From: Prado023 sp963788325
GTDB lineage: Bacteria; Actinomycetota; Actinomycetes; S36-B12; CAIYMF01
Assembly (NCBI GenBank): GCA_963788325.1
Contig: CAWBGJ010000015.1
Span: 310,001-374,000 of the forward strand
Reading direction: 5' to 3'
DNA length: 64,000 nt
Shown one piece after another: positions 37,204 through 48,496 of this stretch (within the stretch, counting starts at the first letter, position 1; each line of letters begins with the position of its first letter). A program made the position numbers and the translations under genes. The notes beneath the pieces are model-generated. The model saw nothing but the letters and a program-made list of their open reading frames with translations. It was not told the DNA's origin and searched no databases.

Positions 37204-38424
37204 TCAGGCGCTGGGGGTGCGCTCCTGGACGACCCAGTTCTCGCCGTAGCCGTCGCGGAGCAGCTCCAGGAACGGCTTCGCATCGAACGACTCCGGACCG
37301 ATGACGCCCGCGCCCGTCCATGCACCGGTCGAGAGCAGCTCCAGGGCGACCACGGGGTTCATCGCCGTCTGCCAGACGACCGCCTGGGCGCCGTACTCGG
37401 CCATCGTCCACTCGTTGTCCGACACGTGGTAGATGTACACCTCGCGCGGGTTGCCGTCCTTGCCCGTGCCGGTGACCCACACGCCCGCGCAGGTCTTGCC
37501 GGTCATCTTGTCCCCGAGGGTCAGCGGGTCGGGCAGGCAGGCAGCCACCACATCGCGCGGGGAGACCTGCTGCCCACGCACGGTCACCGGCTCGGTCTTG
37601 TCCAGGCCCAGCTTGTTGAGCGTGCGCAGGACCTCGATGAACTCATCGCCGAGCCCGAACTTGAAGGTGACCCGCTTGGCATCGAGCACCCGCGGCATGA
37701 GCACGACCTCCTCGTGCTCGACGTTGACGCACTCCACCGGCCCGATCCCGTCCGGGAACTCGAACACCTCCGGCTCACTGAACGGCTCGGTGGTGAAGTG
37801 GCCGCGCTCCTTCTCCCAGATCAGCGGAGGGTTCAGGCACTCCTCGATGGTGGTCCAGATGGAGAAGGAGGGGGCGAACTCGTAGCCGTGGACGACGAGG
37901 TTGGAGGCATCGCGCACGCCGATCTCGTCGATCTCGCTGAACAGCTCGTCGGCGGCGTGCCGGGCGAACACATCAGCCAGACCGGGCTCCACACCCATCC
38001 CGACGAGCGCGAGCTGCCCGTTGCCGACCCAGGCGTCGTGCTCGGCGAACTGCTCGTCACCGAGCATCACGCCGGGCAGCGCATAGGGCTGCTCCGCGTG
38101 CCGGTGCGAGAGGCTCATGGCGGTGTCCATGTAGTGCGTGCCTGCGGCAAAGGCGCCGTGGAAGATGGGCAGGACGTAGCGGGGGTCCACGGCGTTGAGC
38201 ACGTGGGTGATCCCGTGCTCGCGGCACAGCTCGGTGACCGCCTCAGCGCTGCTCGCGTCGACCTGTGCGGCGCTGAAGCGGGGGTCGGCGAGCCGGGCCA
38301 CCAGCGCGGCTGCGCGGTCGGCGTCGTAGTCCGCGATGACCATCGACTCGAAGAAGTCCCGCCGCGCGGCGATCAGCGCGGCCGACGACCCGACGCCACC
38401 GGCGCCGATGACCAGGATTCGCAT
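37204..38424 (-). CDS. saccharopine dehydrogenase-like oxidoreductase
   Basis: A 406-residue NAD(P)-dependent enzyme of the saccharopine reductase (Lys9-like) family. The Rossmann GAGGVGSS is at 8-15, and the family stretch GVEPGLADVFARHAADELF is mid-protein, where the substrate-binding domain begins. Homologues act in lysine degradation or as carboxynorspermidine synthases; the sequence does not settle which. Convergent with the radical SAM gene. Confidence 0.83.
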   Translation of the reverse strand: MRILVIGAGGVGSSAALIAARRDFFESMVIADYDADRAAALVARLADPRFSAAQVDASSAEAVTELCREHGITHVLNAVDPRYVLPIFHGAFAAGTHYMDTAMSLSHRHAEQPYALPGVMLGDEQFAEHDAWVGNGQLALVGMGVEPGLADVFARHAADELFSEIDEIGVRDASNLVVHGYEFAPSFSIWTTIEECLNPPLIWEKERGHFTTEPFSEPEVFEFPDGIGPVECVNVEHEEVVLMPRVLDAKRVTFKFGLGDEFIEVLRTLNKLGLDKTEPVTVRGQQVSPRDVVAACLPDPLTLGDKMTGKTCAGVWVTGTGKDGNPREVYIYHVSDNEWTMAEYGAQAVVWQTAMNPVVALELLSTGAWTGAGVIGPESFDAKPFLELLRDGYGENWVVQERTPSA

Positions 38425-38545
38425 GTGCTCTCCTCAGTGGATTGCGCCGGGTGACGCCCGGCGGCCTGCGTGCGCCCCCGCAGACTACCGACCCGAAGGG
38501 CCGTCATGCCGCGTGGCCCGGCAGCGTCGGAGTACGGTCGGGGGT

Positions 38546-39229
38546 ATGGGTGCAGCCATGGACCTCGCTGCCGGCCAGCACACGCGCAAGCAGCGCCGGG
38601 CTTGGGGGCTCGTGGGGGTTCTGTGGGTCAGCTACCTGGTGATGGACCTCGTCGGCGTGGACGGGTGGGCGCACGCGCTGACCAAGGCCCTGCTCATGCC
38701 GGCCCTGCTGCTGTGGGTGTGGGTCGCCCTGCCCGGCGCCGCTCCCCGACTGCTCGTGGCCGGCCTGGTCCTGGCCACGGTCGGCGACGTGGGACTGGAG
38801 TTCGAGGCCACGTTCCTGGTGGGGATGGCGGGCTTCCTGGCGATGCAGGTCTGCTACGTGGTGGGGTTCCTGGGGATGGGCGCCTGGCCACAGGTGCGCG
38901 CCAGGGCAGGGATCGCCGCCGCCTACCTGGCCTTCTGGGTCGGCGCGAACCTGCTGCTCGGGCCCCGGCTCGGCGACCTCCAGGTGCCGATCGCCGTCTA
39001 CAGCCTCGCGCTGTGCGTGATGGCCACGGTGGCTGCCGGGGTGGACCGACGCATCGGCGTGGGCGGCCTGCTGTTCCTCATCTCCGACATGCTCATCGGA
39101 CTGGACCTCGCGGACCTCGGGTTCCCCGGCCGCGGCCTCGTGGTGATGGTGACCTACCTCGGCGCCCAGTACCTGATCGCCACCGGCTGGGCGCGCCGGG
39201 TGGACCCGGGTGTGCTCGTACCTGCCTGA
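38546..39229 (+). CDS. YhhN/TMEM86 family membrane protein
   Basis: A 227-residue polytopic membrane protein of the YhhN family; characterised members hydrolyse lysoplasmalogens. Eight or so hydrophobic helices are visible, with family residues in LATVGDVGLEFEATFLVGMAGFL (two acidic residues in helix 4), and FLISDMLIGLDL near the end. The ATG at 38546 is used; 38558 is also possible. An open frame upstream to 38336 is not coding. Enzyme activity is an inference from the family. Confidence 0.8.
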   Translation: MGAAMDLAAGQHTRKQRRAWGLVGVLWVSYLVMDLVGVDGWAHALTKALLMPALLLWVWVALPGAAPRLLVAGLVLATVGDVGLEFEATFLVGMAGFLAMQVCYVVGFLGMGAWPQVRARAGIAAAYLAFWVGANLLLGPRLGDLQVPIAVYSLALCVMATVAAGVDRRIGVGGLLFLISDMLIGLDLADLGFPGRGLVVMVTYLGAQYLIATGWARRVDPGVLVPA

Positions 39230-39345
39230 GCCCCCAGCCCACCGCGCCCCGCCCGGCAGAGCGCGCGAATCCGGTCTTCGCAGGCCTGTCGATACGGGCT
39301 CCGGACGGGCTAGCCTGCCCACAGGTCCCACGCAAGGAGGCAGCC

Positions 39346-40377
39346 ATGCGGGCAACGATCCTGATGGGTCTGGCCGTGGCGACGTCGGTCGCCCTGGCGG
39401 CCGGCACCGCGGCCGCTGCCGGCCCGAGGAACACCCCAGACCCGCTGGCAGCACGCGCCCCGGGAGTCCTGAGAACGTCTGCGGGGGCCGCTGGTGCCCC
39501 GACGATCGCCCCCTTCTCGGCCCTGGCGCTGCAGGCGGCCTGGAGCCCGACCGCCACCGCGGCCACGGTCGCCAGCGCGGCCACCCTGCCCGGTGGGGGC
39601 ACCCGGATCTTCGACGACAAGGTCTATGTGGCGCTCTACGGCCACCCCGGCACCCGCGCGCTGGGAGTCTTGGGCGAGCAGGGCACAGCCGCCACGATCA
39701 GGCGCGCGAAGAAGGTGGCGGCCTCCTACCGGCCGCACACCAAGCGCACGGTCGTCCCCTCGCTGGAGATCATCGCGACGATCGCCTCGGCCTCCGCCGG
39801 CCCGGACGGCGACTACTCCGCGGAGTCCCCGCTCAAGAAGCTCAAGCCCCTGATCAAGGCCGCCGGGCGCAGCGGGGTCTACGTCGTGCTGGACCTGCAG
39901 CCGGGTCGCACCGACTTCCTCACCCAGGCCAAGCGCTACCGCTCCCTGCTCAAGTACCCGCACGTCGGGCTGGCCCTGGACCCGGAGTGGCGACTCAAGT
40001 CGGGCCAGCGCCACCTGCGCCAGATCGGGTCGGTCGACGCCCGCGAGATCAATCGCGTCGCCGACTGGTTGGCCGACCTCACCCGCGAGGCCGGCCTGCC
40101 CCAGAAGATGCTCCTGCTGCACCAGTTCCGGACCTCGATGATCCGCAACCGATCGGCACTGGACACCTCGAACCCCGAGATCGCGATGGTGATCCAGATG
40201 GACGGCCTGGGCAGCCAGCCCGCCAAGCAGAGCACCTGGCGCGCGCTGCGTTCCGGCGCCCCGAAGGCCATCAAGTTCGGCTGGAAGAACTTCATCGACG
40301 AGGACCGCCCCATGCTCAGCCCCAAGGCGACCATGAAGAAGGTCAAGCCCCAGCCCCGCTGGGTCTCCTACCAGTAG
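39346..40377 (+). CDS. secreted protein of unknown function with a TIM-barrel-like core
   Basis: A 343-residue protein with a signal peptide: MRATILMGLAVATSVALAAG and a likely cleavage after AAA near residue 26. A Pro/Ala/Thr-rich region (about 27-80) leads to a folded part starting TRIFDDKVYVALYGHPGTRALG. The core (VPSLEIIATIASAS, GVYVVLDLQPGRTDFL, VGLALDPEWRL) alternates strands and helices as in a TIM barrel, with acidic residues at strand ends as in glycosidases. Catalytic role unproven. A strong AAGGAGG ribosome site precedes the ATG; a long hairpin follows the stop. Confidence 0.8.
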   Translation: MRATILMGLAVATSVALAAGTAAAAGPRNTPDPLAARAPGVLRTSAGAAGAPTIAPFSALALQAAWSPTATAATVASAATLPGGGTRIFDDKVYVALYGHPGTRALGVLGEQGTAATIRRAKKVAASYRPHTKRTVVPSLEIIATIASASAGPDGDYSAESPLKKLKPLIKAAGRSGVYVVLDLQPGRTDFLTQAKRYRSLLKYPHVGLALDPEWRLKSGQRHLRQIGSVDAREINRVADWLADLTREAGLPQKMLLLHQFRTSMIRNRSALDTSNPEIAMVIQMDGLGSQPAKQSTWRALRSGAPKAIKFGWKNFIDEDRPMLSPKATMKKVKPQPRWVSYQ

Positions 40378-40406
40378 CCGCCCGCGCCGCTCTGGCGCCC
40401 GCTGAC

Positions 40407-40452
40407 AATCTGGGATCGAGTTGCTCAACTTGAGTCAACTCGATCCCAGATT
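40407..40452. terminator. perfect 17-base hairpin, bidirectional terminator
   Basis: Arms at 40407-40423 and 40436-40452 are exactly complementary over 17 bases, with a 12-base loop that itself contains a CTCAA-TTGAG pairing. It lies between the convergent secreted-protein and mmsA genes, so it can end both transcripts. It reads AATCTG outward on both sides. Confidence 0.8.
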
Positions 40453-40475
40453 CATTGGAGCGTGCTGGGCGGCGC

Positions 40476-42041
<1,566 letters not shown>

Positions 42042-42117
42042 GGGTGCCTCTCAATCGGGTCGGGCAAGGGTTCAGGTGCGGGCGCGCATCGGCATGGCGC
42101 GTGCGGATCACGACCGA

Positions 42118-43539
42118 TCATGAGTCGAAGCCCAGGCCGAGCCGGTCGAGGGTCCGCAGCCAGAGGTTGCGCCGGCCACCGTGGTTGTCGGCGCGGTCCA
42201 GCGACCACCGGGTTGCCGCGACAGCCGGGCTGCGGATCGGTTCCGGCGGGAACGGGATGGGCTTGGTGCGCACCATCTCCAAGGCGGTGCGCTCAGACTC
42301 CCGACCCGCGAGCAGGTCGAGCATGACCTGGGCCCCGTACCGGGTCGCCCCGACCCCGAGGCCGGTGTACCCGACGCTGTAGGCGACACGGCCATCCATC
42401 CCGGTGCCCCAGAAGGCGCTGAACCGCGAGCATGTGTCGATCGCCCCGCCCCAGCCGTGCGAGAACGCCAGGCCCTGCAGCTGTGGGAAGGTCTCGAAGA
42501 AGTTCTCGGCCAGGACTGCGTAGGTCCGGTCATCGCGGTTCAGCGCAGGGTTCATCTGGCTGCCGTAGTGGTAGATCGCCTCGAAGCCGCCCCAGAGCAG
42601 CCGCCCGTCGGCCGTGGGCCGGGTGTAGTGGAACTGGTTGTTGGCATCGCCCACCCCACCTCGGAAGTCCCAGCCGACGCTGGCCCACTGCGCATCGCTG
42701 AGCGGCTCGGTGACCAACGCGTAGTCGTAGACCGGGATGAGGTAGGGGCGCACCCGGCGCAGCAGGTTCGGAAACGCGCTCGTGCCCAGGGCCACCTGGC
42801 GGGCCAGCACCTGCCCGTGCTCGGTGCGCACCGCCACGCCGGCCCCTTCCTTGGCCAGGCCGGTGACGGGCGAGTGCTCGTGGATGCGCCCACCGAGCTC
42901 GCGCACCACCCGCGCCAACTCCCAGGTGAGCTTCGCTGGATCGACCAGGGCCACGCCCTCGCGGTCCAGCACGGCACCCCGGTACAGCGGGGAGTCCACC
43001 AGCGCTCGGGTGGCGCTGGCGTCGAGGAACTCCAGCCGCTCGCCGTAGGCCGCCGCCAGCTCTGGTGCCTCCGCCAGCTCGGCGACCTGGTACTCCTCGG
43101 TGGCCACGTCCAACTCACCGGCACGCGTGTAGTCGACGTCCATCGAGTAACGGCTGATCGTCTCGGCGATGGCGTCCAGGTTGGCGTGGCCCTGCCTGGT
43201 CAGCTCCGCGAGCTCGTCGGGCCACCGGGCCAGGCCGTTGCCGAAGCCGTGGGTGATCGAGGCAGCCATGAAGCCGCCGTTGCGACCGGAGGCTCCCTCA
43301 CCCAAGCGGTCGCCCTCCAGCACCACGACCTCGAGCCCCGGGTCAGCCTCGAGGGCCAGCAGTGCCGTCCACAGGCCGGTGAACCCGCCGCCGACGATGG
43401 CAAGGTCGGCGCTGGTCGCGCCCACCAGGGCCGGTCTCGGCTCAGGACGCAGCGGGCGGTCCAGCCAGAAGGGTGCGTGGGTCAGGTCCGCGAGGGCTGC
43501 ACGGGAGGAGTCACGGACGCGCGATCGTGAGTACGGCAC
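42118..43539 (-). CDS. FAD-dependent oxidoreductase, DAO/PuuB type
   Basis: A 473-residue flavin amine oxidase of the DAO superfamily, related to gamma-glutamylputrescine oxidase (PuuB). The FAD-binding Rossmann motif IVGGGFTGLW is at 48-57, followed by GASGRNGGFMAAS. Near the end, HGWGGAIDTCSRFSAFWG and YTGLGVGATRYGAQVMLDLLAG fit the family. The gene lies upstream of mmsA on the same strand. A second, different member of the same family is encoded at 58404-59780. The substrate, probably a gamma-glutamylated or free polyamine, is inferred from context only. Confidence 0.85.
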   Translation of the reverse strand: MPYSRSRVRDSSRAALADLTHAPFWLDRPLRPEPRPALVGATSADLAIVGGGFTGLWTALLALEADPGLEVVVLEGDRLGEGASGRNGGFMAASITHGFGNGLARWPDELAELTRQGHANLDAIAETISRYSMDVDYTRAGELDVATEEYQVAELAEAPELAAAYGERLEFLDASATRALVDSPLYRGAVLDREGVALVDPAKLTWELARVVRELGGRIHEHSPVTGLAKEGAGVAVRTEHGQVLARQVALGTSAFPNLLRRVRPYLIPVYDYALVTEPLSDAQWASVGWDFRGGVGDANNQFHYTRPTADGRLLWGGFEAIYHYGSQMNPALNRDDRTYAVLAENFFETFPQLQGLAFSHGWGGAIDTCSRFSAFWGTGMDGRVAYSVGYTGLGVGATRYGAQVMLDLLAGRESERTALEMVRTKPIPFPPEPIRSPAVAATRWSLDRADNHGGRRNLWLRTLDRLGLGFDS

Positions 43540-43815
43540 CGGTATCGCACCTCAGGTGAGCCGCCCCGGGTCCTCCGGACGTCACGGCCGCGCGGTCGGT
43601 GGCAGGTCCCACGCGGGCAACCGCAGCGACGCCAGTGTACCGACCGGCCGGGTCCAGCGCTGCTCAGTGCGCGCCGGGCCACGGCTGACGAGCCGCGCAG
43701 CGCCGGCCACCTGAGCACACCAGCGCCGAGGAGCCCGGTCGGGCCAGTCCCATCCACTAGATTGGGCCCGTCCACGATCCGCGCCGTGCTCGCACGTGCG
43801 CGCCGGGAGGTGCCC

Positions 43816-45383
43816 ATGACCGAGCGCATTCTGGGCTCTCCGCTGTCCATGCACGACCCCCATCAGGTGGGGCCCTGGGCGATCCACAGCCGGCTCGGTG
43901 CCGGCGGCATGGGCGTGGTCTTCCAGGCCACCTCTGACGAGCACGGGATGGCCGCCCTGAAGGTGATCCGGCCCGGGCTGCTGGACGCGCCGGCCACGCG
44001 CGACCGATTCCGCCGGGAGGTGGCGATCCTCAAGTCGGTCCGCGACGAGCACATCTGCCAGTACCTGGCCGCCGACATCGAGTCCGATCCGGCCTGGCTG
44101 GCCCTGGAGTACGTGGCCGGGCCGACCCTGCGTGAGGAGATCACCGATCGCGGCCCATTGGACGAGGAACGGTGGTGGGACCTGGCGCGGGGCATGGCCC
44201 AGGCCCTGGCCATACTCGACGTGCACCGCATCACCCACCGGGACCTCAAGCCGGGCAACGTCATCCTCAACCCTCGTGGCCCCGTGCTCATCGACTTCGG
44301 CATCGCACACCCCGAGGACGCCACCTCGCTGACCGCAACCGGCCTGGTGACGGGCAGTCCCGCGTGGCTGTCGCCTGAGCAGGCCACCTTGGACCCGGTG
44401 GGCCCAGCCAGCGACATCTTCGCCCTGGGGTCGATGCTCGCCTACGCGGCCACCGGCAGGACCCCGTTCGGCGAAGGGGCCTCCGTGGCCGTCCTGATGA
44501 GCATCGCCACCCGGGAGCCGGACCTCGTGGGCGTCGACCCGACCCGCAGCGCGCTCCTGCTGCGGATGCTGTCCAAGGACCCGACCCGGCGCCCCACCGC
44601 CCGCCAGGTGCTCGATCGCCTGCGCGGACACGGCACCTCGCCGGATGCGCACCTGCTGGCAGCTCCCGTAGGCGGCCCCGTCGCTGCCGTTGCACCGACG
44701 ACAACCACAACATCGGCTGCCCCGACTCCTGCGCCGCTGCCCGCCGCCAGCACCCTGGCCGAGGGGACGGCAGCTCTGCCGGGCGCCGCTGCGGCGGCCG
44801 CAGCGGCAGCCTCAGCCGCGGATCAGCAGACGCGCGTGGCACCGCCGGCACCCGTGGCACGCGTCGCGCCGGCGCCCCCGCCGGTCCGGCCCCGCACGGC
44901 TCCCCGTCGGGCATCAGCCAACACTCCGCCGCGTCGCTCTCGTGGGGGCTGGCTGATCCTGGCCCTCATCGGCCTGGCGCTCGTGATCGGTGGCGGGCTG
45001 CTGATCGCATCGCTCGGAGACGGCGACTCTGCGCAGGGCAGTACCGACAGCACCAGCAGCAACGGCTCCGAGGCGCCCGACTCAGCCGGCCAGGCCCCCC
45101 AGCCCCGTCCTCGGACCAACTGCGTTCCGGGGACTGGGTGCTGGAGTCCTACGCGTTGGACAACGCCAGTGACGGGTTGACCGTCGTAGGCACGGTACGC
45201 AACCGCGGCTCGGCGCCGGCCTCCGCCCAGCTCACGCTCTGGGCCTATCTCGGCACCGAATCGTTGGGCTCGGTGGGCACCACGGTCAGCGATGTGCCAG
45301 CCGGCGGCGTGCAGGAGGTCCAGATGACCGGCGACGCGGTCTGGAAGGCCGGCCAGAAGGTGGTCCTGTTCGAGGCGCAGTGA
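43816..45383 (+). CDS. Ser/Thr protein kinase with FxLYD-like tail, one frame break
   Basis: A Hanks-type kinase. From the ATG at 43816 (GGGAGG site) the kinase domain fills about 15-275: SRLGAGGMGVVFQA, HRDLKPGN at 141-148 with catalytic Asp143, and IDFGIAHPEDAT. An Ala/Pro/Thr linker follows, then a transmembrane helix near 377-400 (GGWLILALIGLALVIGGGLL) and an external tail. At about 45131, in a run of four Gs, the frame breaks: one frame stops at 45180, while the other continues GDWVLESYALDNASDGLTVV to 45383. That continuation looks like an FxLYD domain and is well formed, so I take a lost G as likely and give the joined gene. No PASTA repeats are present. The ligand and substrate are unknown. 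Confidence 0.8.
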
Positions 45384-45404
45384 ACGCCACTGCCCGTGCG
45401 CCGA

Positions 45405-46673
45405 TCAGTTGCCGATCAGCGTCTGGAAGGCCTGCGTGTAGGTCACCTGTTGTGCGGGGGTGAGGATCATGAACTCGGTCACCCGCGCGAGGTCGTCCGG
45501 TGTGGGGAAGATGAACGGGTTGTCGACCAGTTCGGAGTCGATGTCGGCCATCGCCTCCTGCGCGCCCGCGACCGGGCACACGTACTGGACCCAGGCCGAG
45601 ACCTCGGCGGCCACCCGCGGGTCGTAGTACCAGTCCATCAGCCGCTCGGCGTTGTTGCGGTGCCTGGCCATGGCCGGGACCATCAGATCGTCGCTCCACA
45701 GCATGCCGCCGGACTCGGGCAGGACGAACTGGAACGGGTCGCCGAGCTCGGCGATGTCTCCCGACCACGCGATCGCCGCGACCACATCGCCGTTCTCCAT
45801 CGAGGAGATGTAGTCGTTGCCGGTCACCTGCCGGATCTGGCCGGAGTCGATCTGGGTCTGGAGCTCGGCAACGGCTGCGCTGAAGTCGTCGTCGGAGAAG
45901 TCGGCCGGATCATTGCCCTGCCCGCGCATGACCAGCCCCACGCTGTCGCGCATCTCGGCAAGGACGGTCACCCGGCCCTTGAGTGCGGGGTCCCACAGCT
46001 CGGCCACGGTGCGGATCTCGCTGCGCCCGGTCAACTCCTTGAGCAGCCTCGCATTGAAGCCCAGGCCGGTGTAGCCGGCCTGCCACGGCAGGCTCTGGTC
46101 CCGCTCGGGGTCGAAGGGCACGTCGTTGAGCCCATCGATCAGGTTGCGGGCGTTGGGCACCCACGCACGGTCGAATGGCTGCGCGTAGCCCTTGGCGATC
46201 CACAGGGCGCACATCCAGTCGGTGAGCACCACGAGATCCCGGCCGATGTCCTGGCCCGCGTCGAGCTGCGGGCGGACCTTGGCGTCGAACTCCGCGGTGT
46301 CGTTGATGTCCTCGCGCAGGTCGACGCTGATCCCGGTCTCGTCCTGGAAGCGGTCCAGGGTCGGGCGGTTGCCGTCGTCGTCCTCGTCGACATAGCCCAC
46401 CCAGCTCGACCAGCTCAGCTCCTTGCTCGTGGCGGACTGGTCAGGCTGTGTGAGTGCCGGGATGTCCCCGACCGCGGCGGTGGCACTGGAGCGTGCCGGC
46501 GGTCGGGTGGTGCAGGCCGAGGCCAGCAGGGCGCCGCCGCCGAGGGCACCGGCTGCCAGCAAACGTCGACGTGGCAGCGCCCACCTGCCCGCGACGCCTG
46601 CCTCGGCAGCGCTGGCCGGACCCGTCGACCGCGGCCGGCCCGAGGTAGGGGTTCCCAGGTCCTGGCCGCCCAC
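45405..46673 (-). CDS. potD: polyamine-binding lipoprotein PotD (second copy)
   Basis: A 422-residue substrate-binding protein for spermidine or putrescine uptake. An N-terminal twin-arginine stretch (ALPRRRLLAAGALG) leads into a lipobox LASAC, so it is likely exported folded and lipid-anchored. The binding-domain sequence (NRPTLDRFQDETGISVDLRED, GNDYISSMENGDVVAAIAWS, AERLMDWYYDPRVAAEVSAW) is close to that of the PotD at 49746-50954, by eye two-thirds or more identical. The GTG start sits one base beyond the potC stop. Upstream residues before the RR motif may be untranslated. Confidence 0.9.
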   Translation of the reverse strand: MGGQDLGTPTSGRPRSTGPASAAEAGVAGRWALPRRRLLAAGALGGGALLASACTTRPPARSSATAAVGDIPALTQPDQSATSKELSWSSWVGYVDEDDDGNRPTLDRFQDETGISVDLREDINDTAEFDAKVRPQLDAGQDIGRDLVVLTDWMCALWIAKGYAQPFDRAWVPNARNLIDGLNDVPFDPERDQSLPWQAGYTGLGFNARLLKELTGRSEIRTVAELWDPALKGRVTVLAEMRDSVGLVMRGQGNDPADFSDDDFSAAVAELQTQIDSGQIRQVTGNDYISSMENGDVVAAIAWSGDIAELGDPFQFVLPESGGMLWSDDLMVPAMARHRNNAERLMDWYYDPRVAAEVSAWVQYVCPVAGAQEAMADIDSELVDNPFIFPTPDDLARVTEFMILTPAQQVTYTQAFQTLIGN

Positions 46674-46674
46674 G

Positions 46675-47553
46675 TCAGGCCTTTGCCCGCCGCCGCCGCG
46701 CCCCGTTGGCCTGGGCGATCAGCACGATCGCCAGCGCACCGAAGAACATGATCGAGGCGATCACGTTGACCTGCGGGGGGATACCCCGCTGGGCCGCGCC
46801 CCAGATGTACATCGGGAAGGTCACGGTGGACCCGGAGTTGAAGTTGGTGATGATGAAGTCGTCGAAGGACAGCGAGAACGCCAGCAGGGCTGCGCCGCCG
46901 ATCCCCGGGGCGACCAGCGGGAGCGTGACGTAGCGGAACGTCGTCTTCTCGTCGGCGTAGAGATCCATCGCGGCCTGCTCGAGGCGGGGGTCCAGGCCGG
47001 ACAGGCGGGCCTTGACAGCCACCACCACAAAGCTGATCACGAACATGATGTGGGCGATCAGGATCGTCCAGAAGCCCAGGGGCATCTGCCAGTCGCCCCA
47101 GTACATGTTCAGGAACAGCGCCAGCAGCGACGAGCCCATGACGACCTCGGGCGTGGCCATCGGCAGGAAGATCAGCAGGTTGGTCGTCGACCGGCCGTGG
47201 AAGCGGTGTCGGACCAGTGCGAAGGAGATCATCGTGCCCAGGATCGTGCCGACCAGCGTGGCCGCCAGGGCGATGGACGCGCTGACCCCCACCGACCGGC
47301 AGATCGTCGGGTCCTTGCAGATGTTGAGCCATGCATCGAGCGAGAACTCGTTCCAGCGGGTGTTCTGACGTCCGGCCGGCTTGTTGAACGAGAACAGCAC
47401 GACCACGGCGACAGGCAGGAACATGTAGAGCATCGCCAGGCCCGCGTAGATGGCCAGGGTGTGCTCGCGGATCCATGCCATGAAGCGGGTGCCGGTGGAC
47501 AGCCGTGCGGGCTCGGCCTCGAGCATCCGCGGGTCCAGGTTGGTGATGGCCAT
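46675..47553 (-). CDS. potC: polyamine ABC transporter permease PotC
   Basis: A 292-residue inner-membrane permease. Six helices are visible, and the cytoplasmic EAA loop that contacts the ATPase is LEQAAMDLYADEKTTFRYV. The first helix AIYAGLAMLYMFLPVAVVVLF and the NTRWNEFSLD segment are typical of PotC. The ATG overlaps the potB stop by one base. Confidence 0.93.
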   Translation of the reverse strand: MAITNLDPRMLEAEPARLSTGTRFMAWIREHTLAIYAGLAMLYMFLPVAVVVLFSFNKPAGRQNTRWNEFSLDAWLNICKDPTICRSVGVSASIALAATLVGTILGTMISFALVRHRFHGRSTTNLLIFLPMATPEVVMGSSLLALFLNMYWGDWQMPLGFWTILIAHIMFVISFVVVAVKARLSGLDPRLEQAAMDLYADEKTTFRYVTLPLVAPGIGGAALLAFSLSFDDFIITNFNSGSTVTFPMYIWGAAQRGIPPQVNVIASIMFFGALAIVLIAQANGARRRRAKA

Positions 47554-48494
47554 CAGAGCAGGTCCTCCGTCCCGGAGCGCTTCACATAGATCGTGACCAG
47601 GATCAGGATCGAGGCCATGAGCAGGAAGCTCAGCGATGAGGCGATCGGGTAGTCGCGCACGATGATGAACTGGCTGTCGATCACCGAGCCGATCATCCGG
47701 TCGTTGGTCGACCCGAGCAGCTTGGCGTTGATGTAGTCACCGGCGGCTGGGATGAAGGTCAGCAGCGTCCCGGCGACCACCCCCGACATCGACAGCGGCC
47801 AGATCACCTTGCGGAACGTCGTGAACGGGGTCGCGTACAGGTCCGAGCCCGCCTCGGCCAGCCGGGGGTCGATCTTGTCCAGCGACGCGTACAGCGGCAG
47901 GATCATGAAGGGCAGGAAGTTGTAGGTGATGCCGGTGACCACCGCCAGCGGCGTGTTCAGGATGCGGTCGCTGGGCAGCAGGTTCAACGTGTTGAGCACC
48001 TCGACGATCGCCCCCTCGTCGGCCAGGATCGTCTTCCACGCATAGGTGCGGATCAGGAAGGACGCGAAGAACGGCGCCACGACCAGGACCAGCAGCAGCG
48101 CCTTCCACCGGCCCGAGCGGAACGCGATGAAGTAGGCCAGCGGGTAGGCGATGGCCAGCGCCAGCAGCGTGGCGATGCCGGCGTAGACGAACGAGCGCAG
48201 GAACTGCTCGCCGTAGCGGCTCAGGGCCTCGCCGTAGTTGGCGAAGTCCCAGTTGAAGTAGAAGCCGTCGTCCGGGTTGTCACTGACCGGGGACTGCAAC
48301 GAGGTGGAGAACAGCGAGAACAGCGGGATGACGAAGAAGATGCCCAGCCACGCCAGGCCCGGCAGCAGCAGCCAGTAGGGCGTGCTGCGTTTGGTGGGCA
48401 ACCCGGTGCCCGGGCTGACCGGGCCCGGGGCGCCTGCGTCCATGGCGTCGACGAGGTAGGTGTCCACCGCGCTGCCCGAGGCGGGAACCTGCAT
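47553..48494 (-). CDS. potB: polyamine ABC transporter permease PotB
   Basis: A 313-residue permease partner of PotC. The ATG at 48494 is two bases beyond the potA stop; the longer frame upstream lies in potA and is not used. Six helices, with the EAA loop LAEAGSDLYATPFTTFRKV at about two-thirds of the length. The N-terminal 40 residues are Gly/Ser/Pro-rich and cytoplasmic. Confidence 0.93.
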   Translation of the reverse strand: MQVPASGSAVDTYLVDAMDAGAPGPVSPGTGLPTKRSTPYWLLLPGLAWLGIFFVIPLFSLFSTSLQSPVSDNPDDGFYFNWDFANYGEALSRYGEQFLRSFVYAGIATLLALAIAYPLAYFIAFRSGRWKALLLVLVVAPFFASFLIRTYAWKTILADEGAIVEVLNTLNLLPSDRILNTPLAVVTGITYNFLPFMILPLYASLDKIDPRLAEAGSDLYATPFTTFRKVIWPLSMSGVVAGTLLTFIPAAGDYINAKLLGSTNDRMIGSVIDSQFIIVRDYPIASSLSFLLMASILILVTIYVKRSGTEDLL

Positions 48495-48496
48495 GA

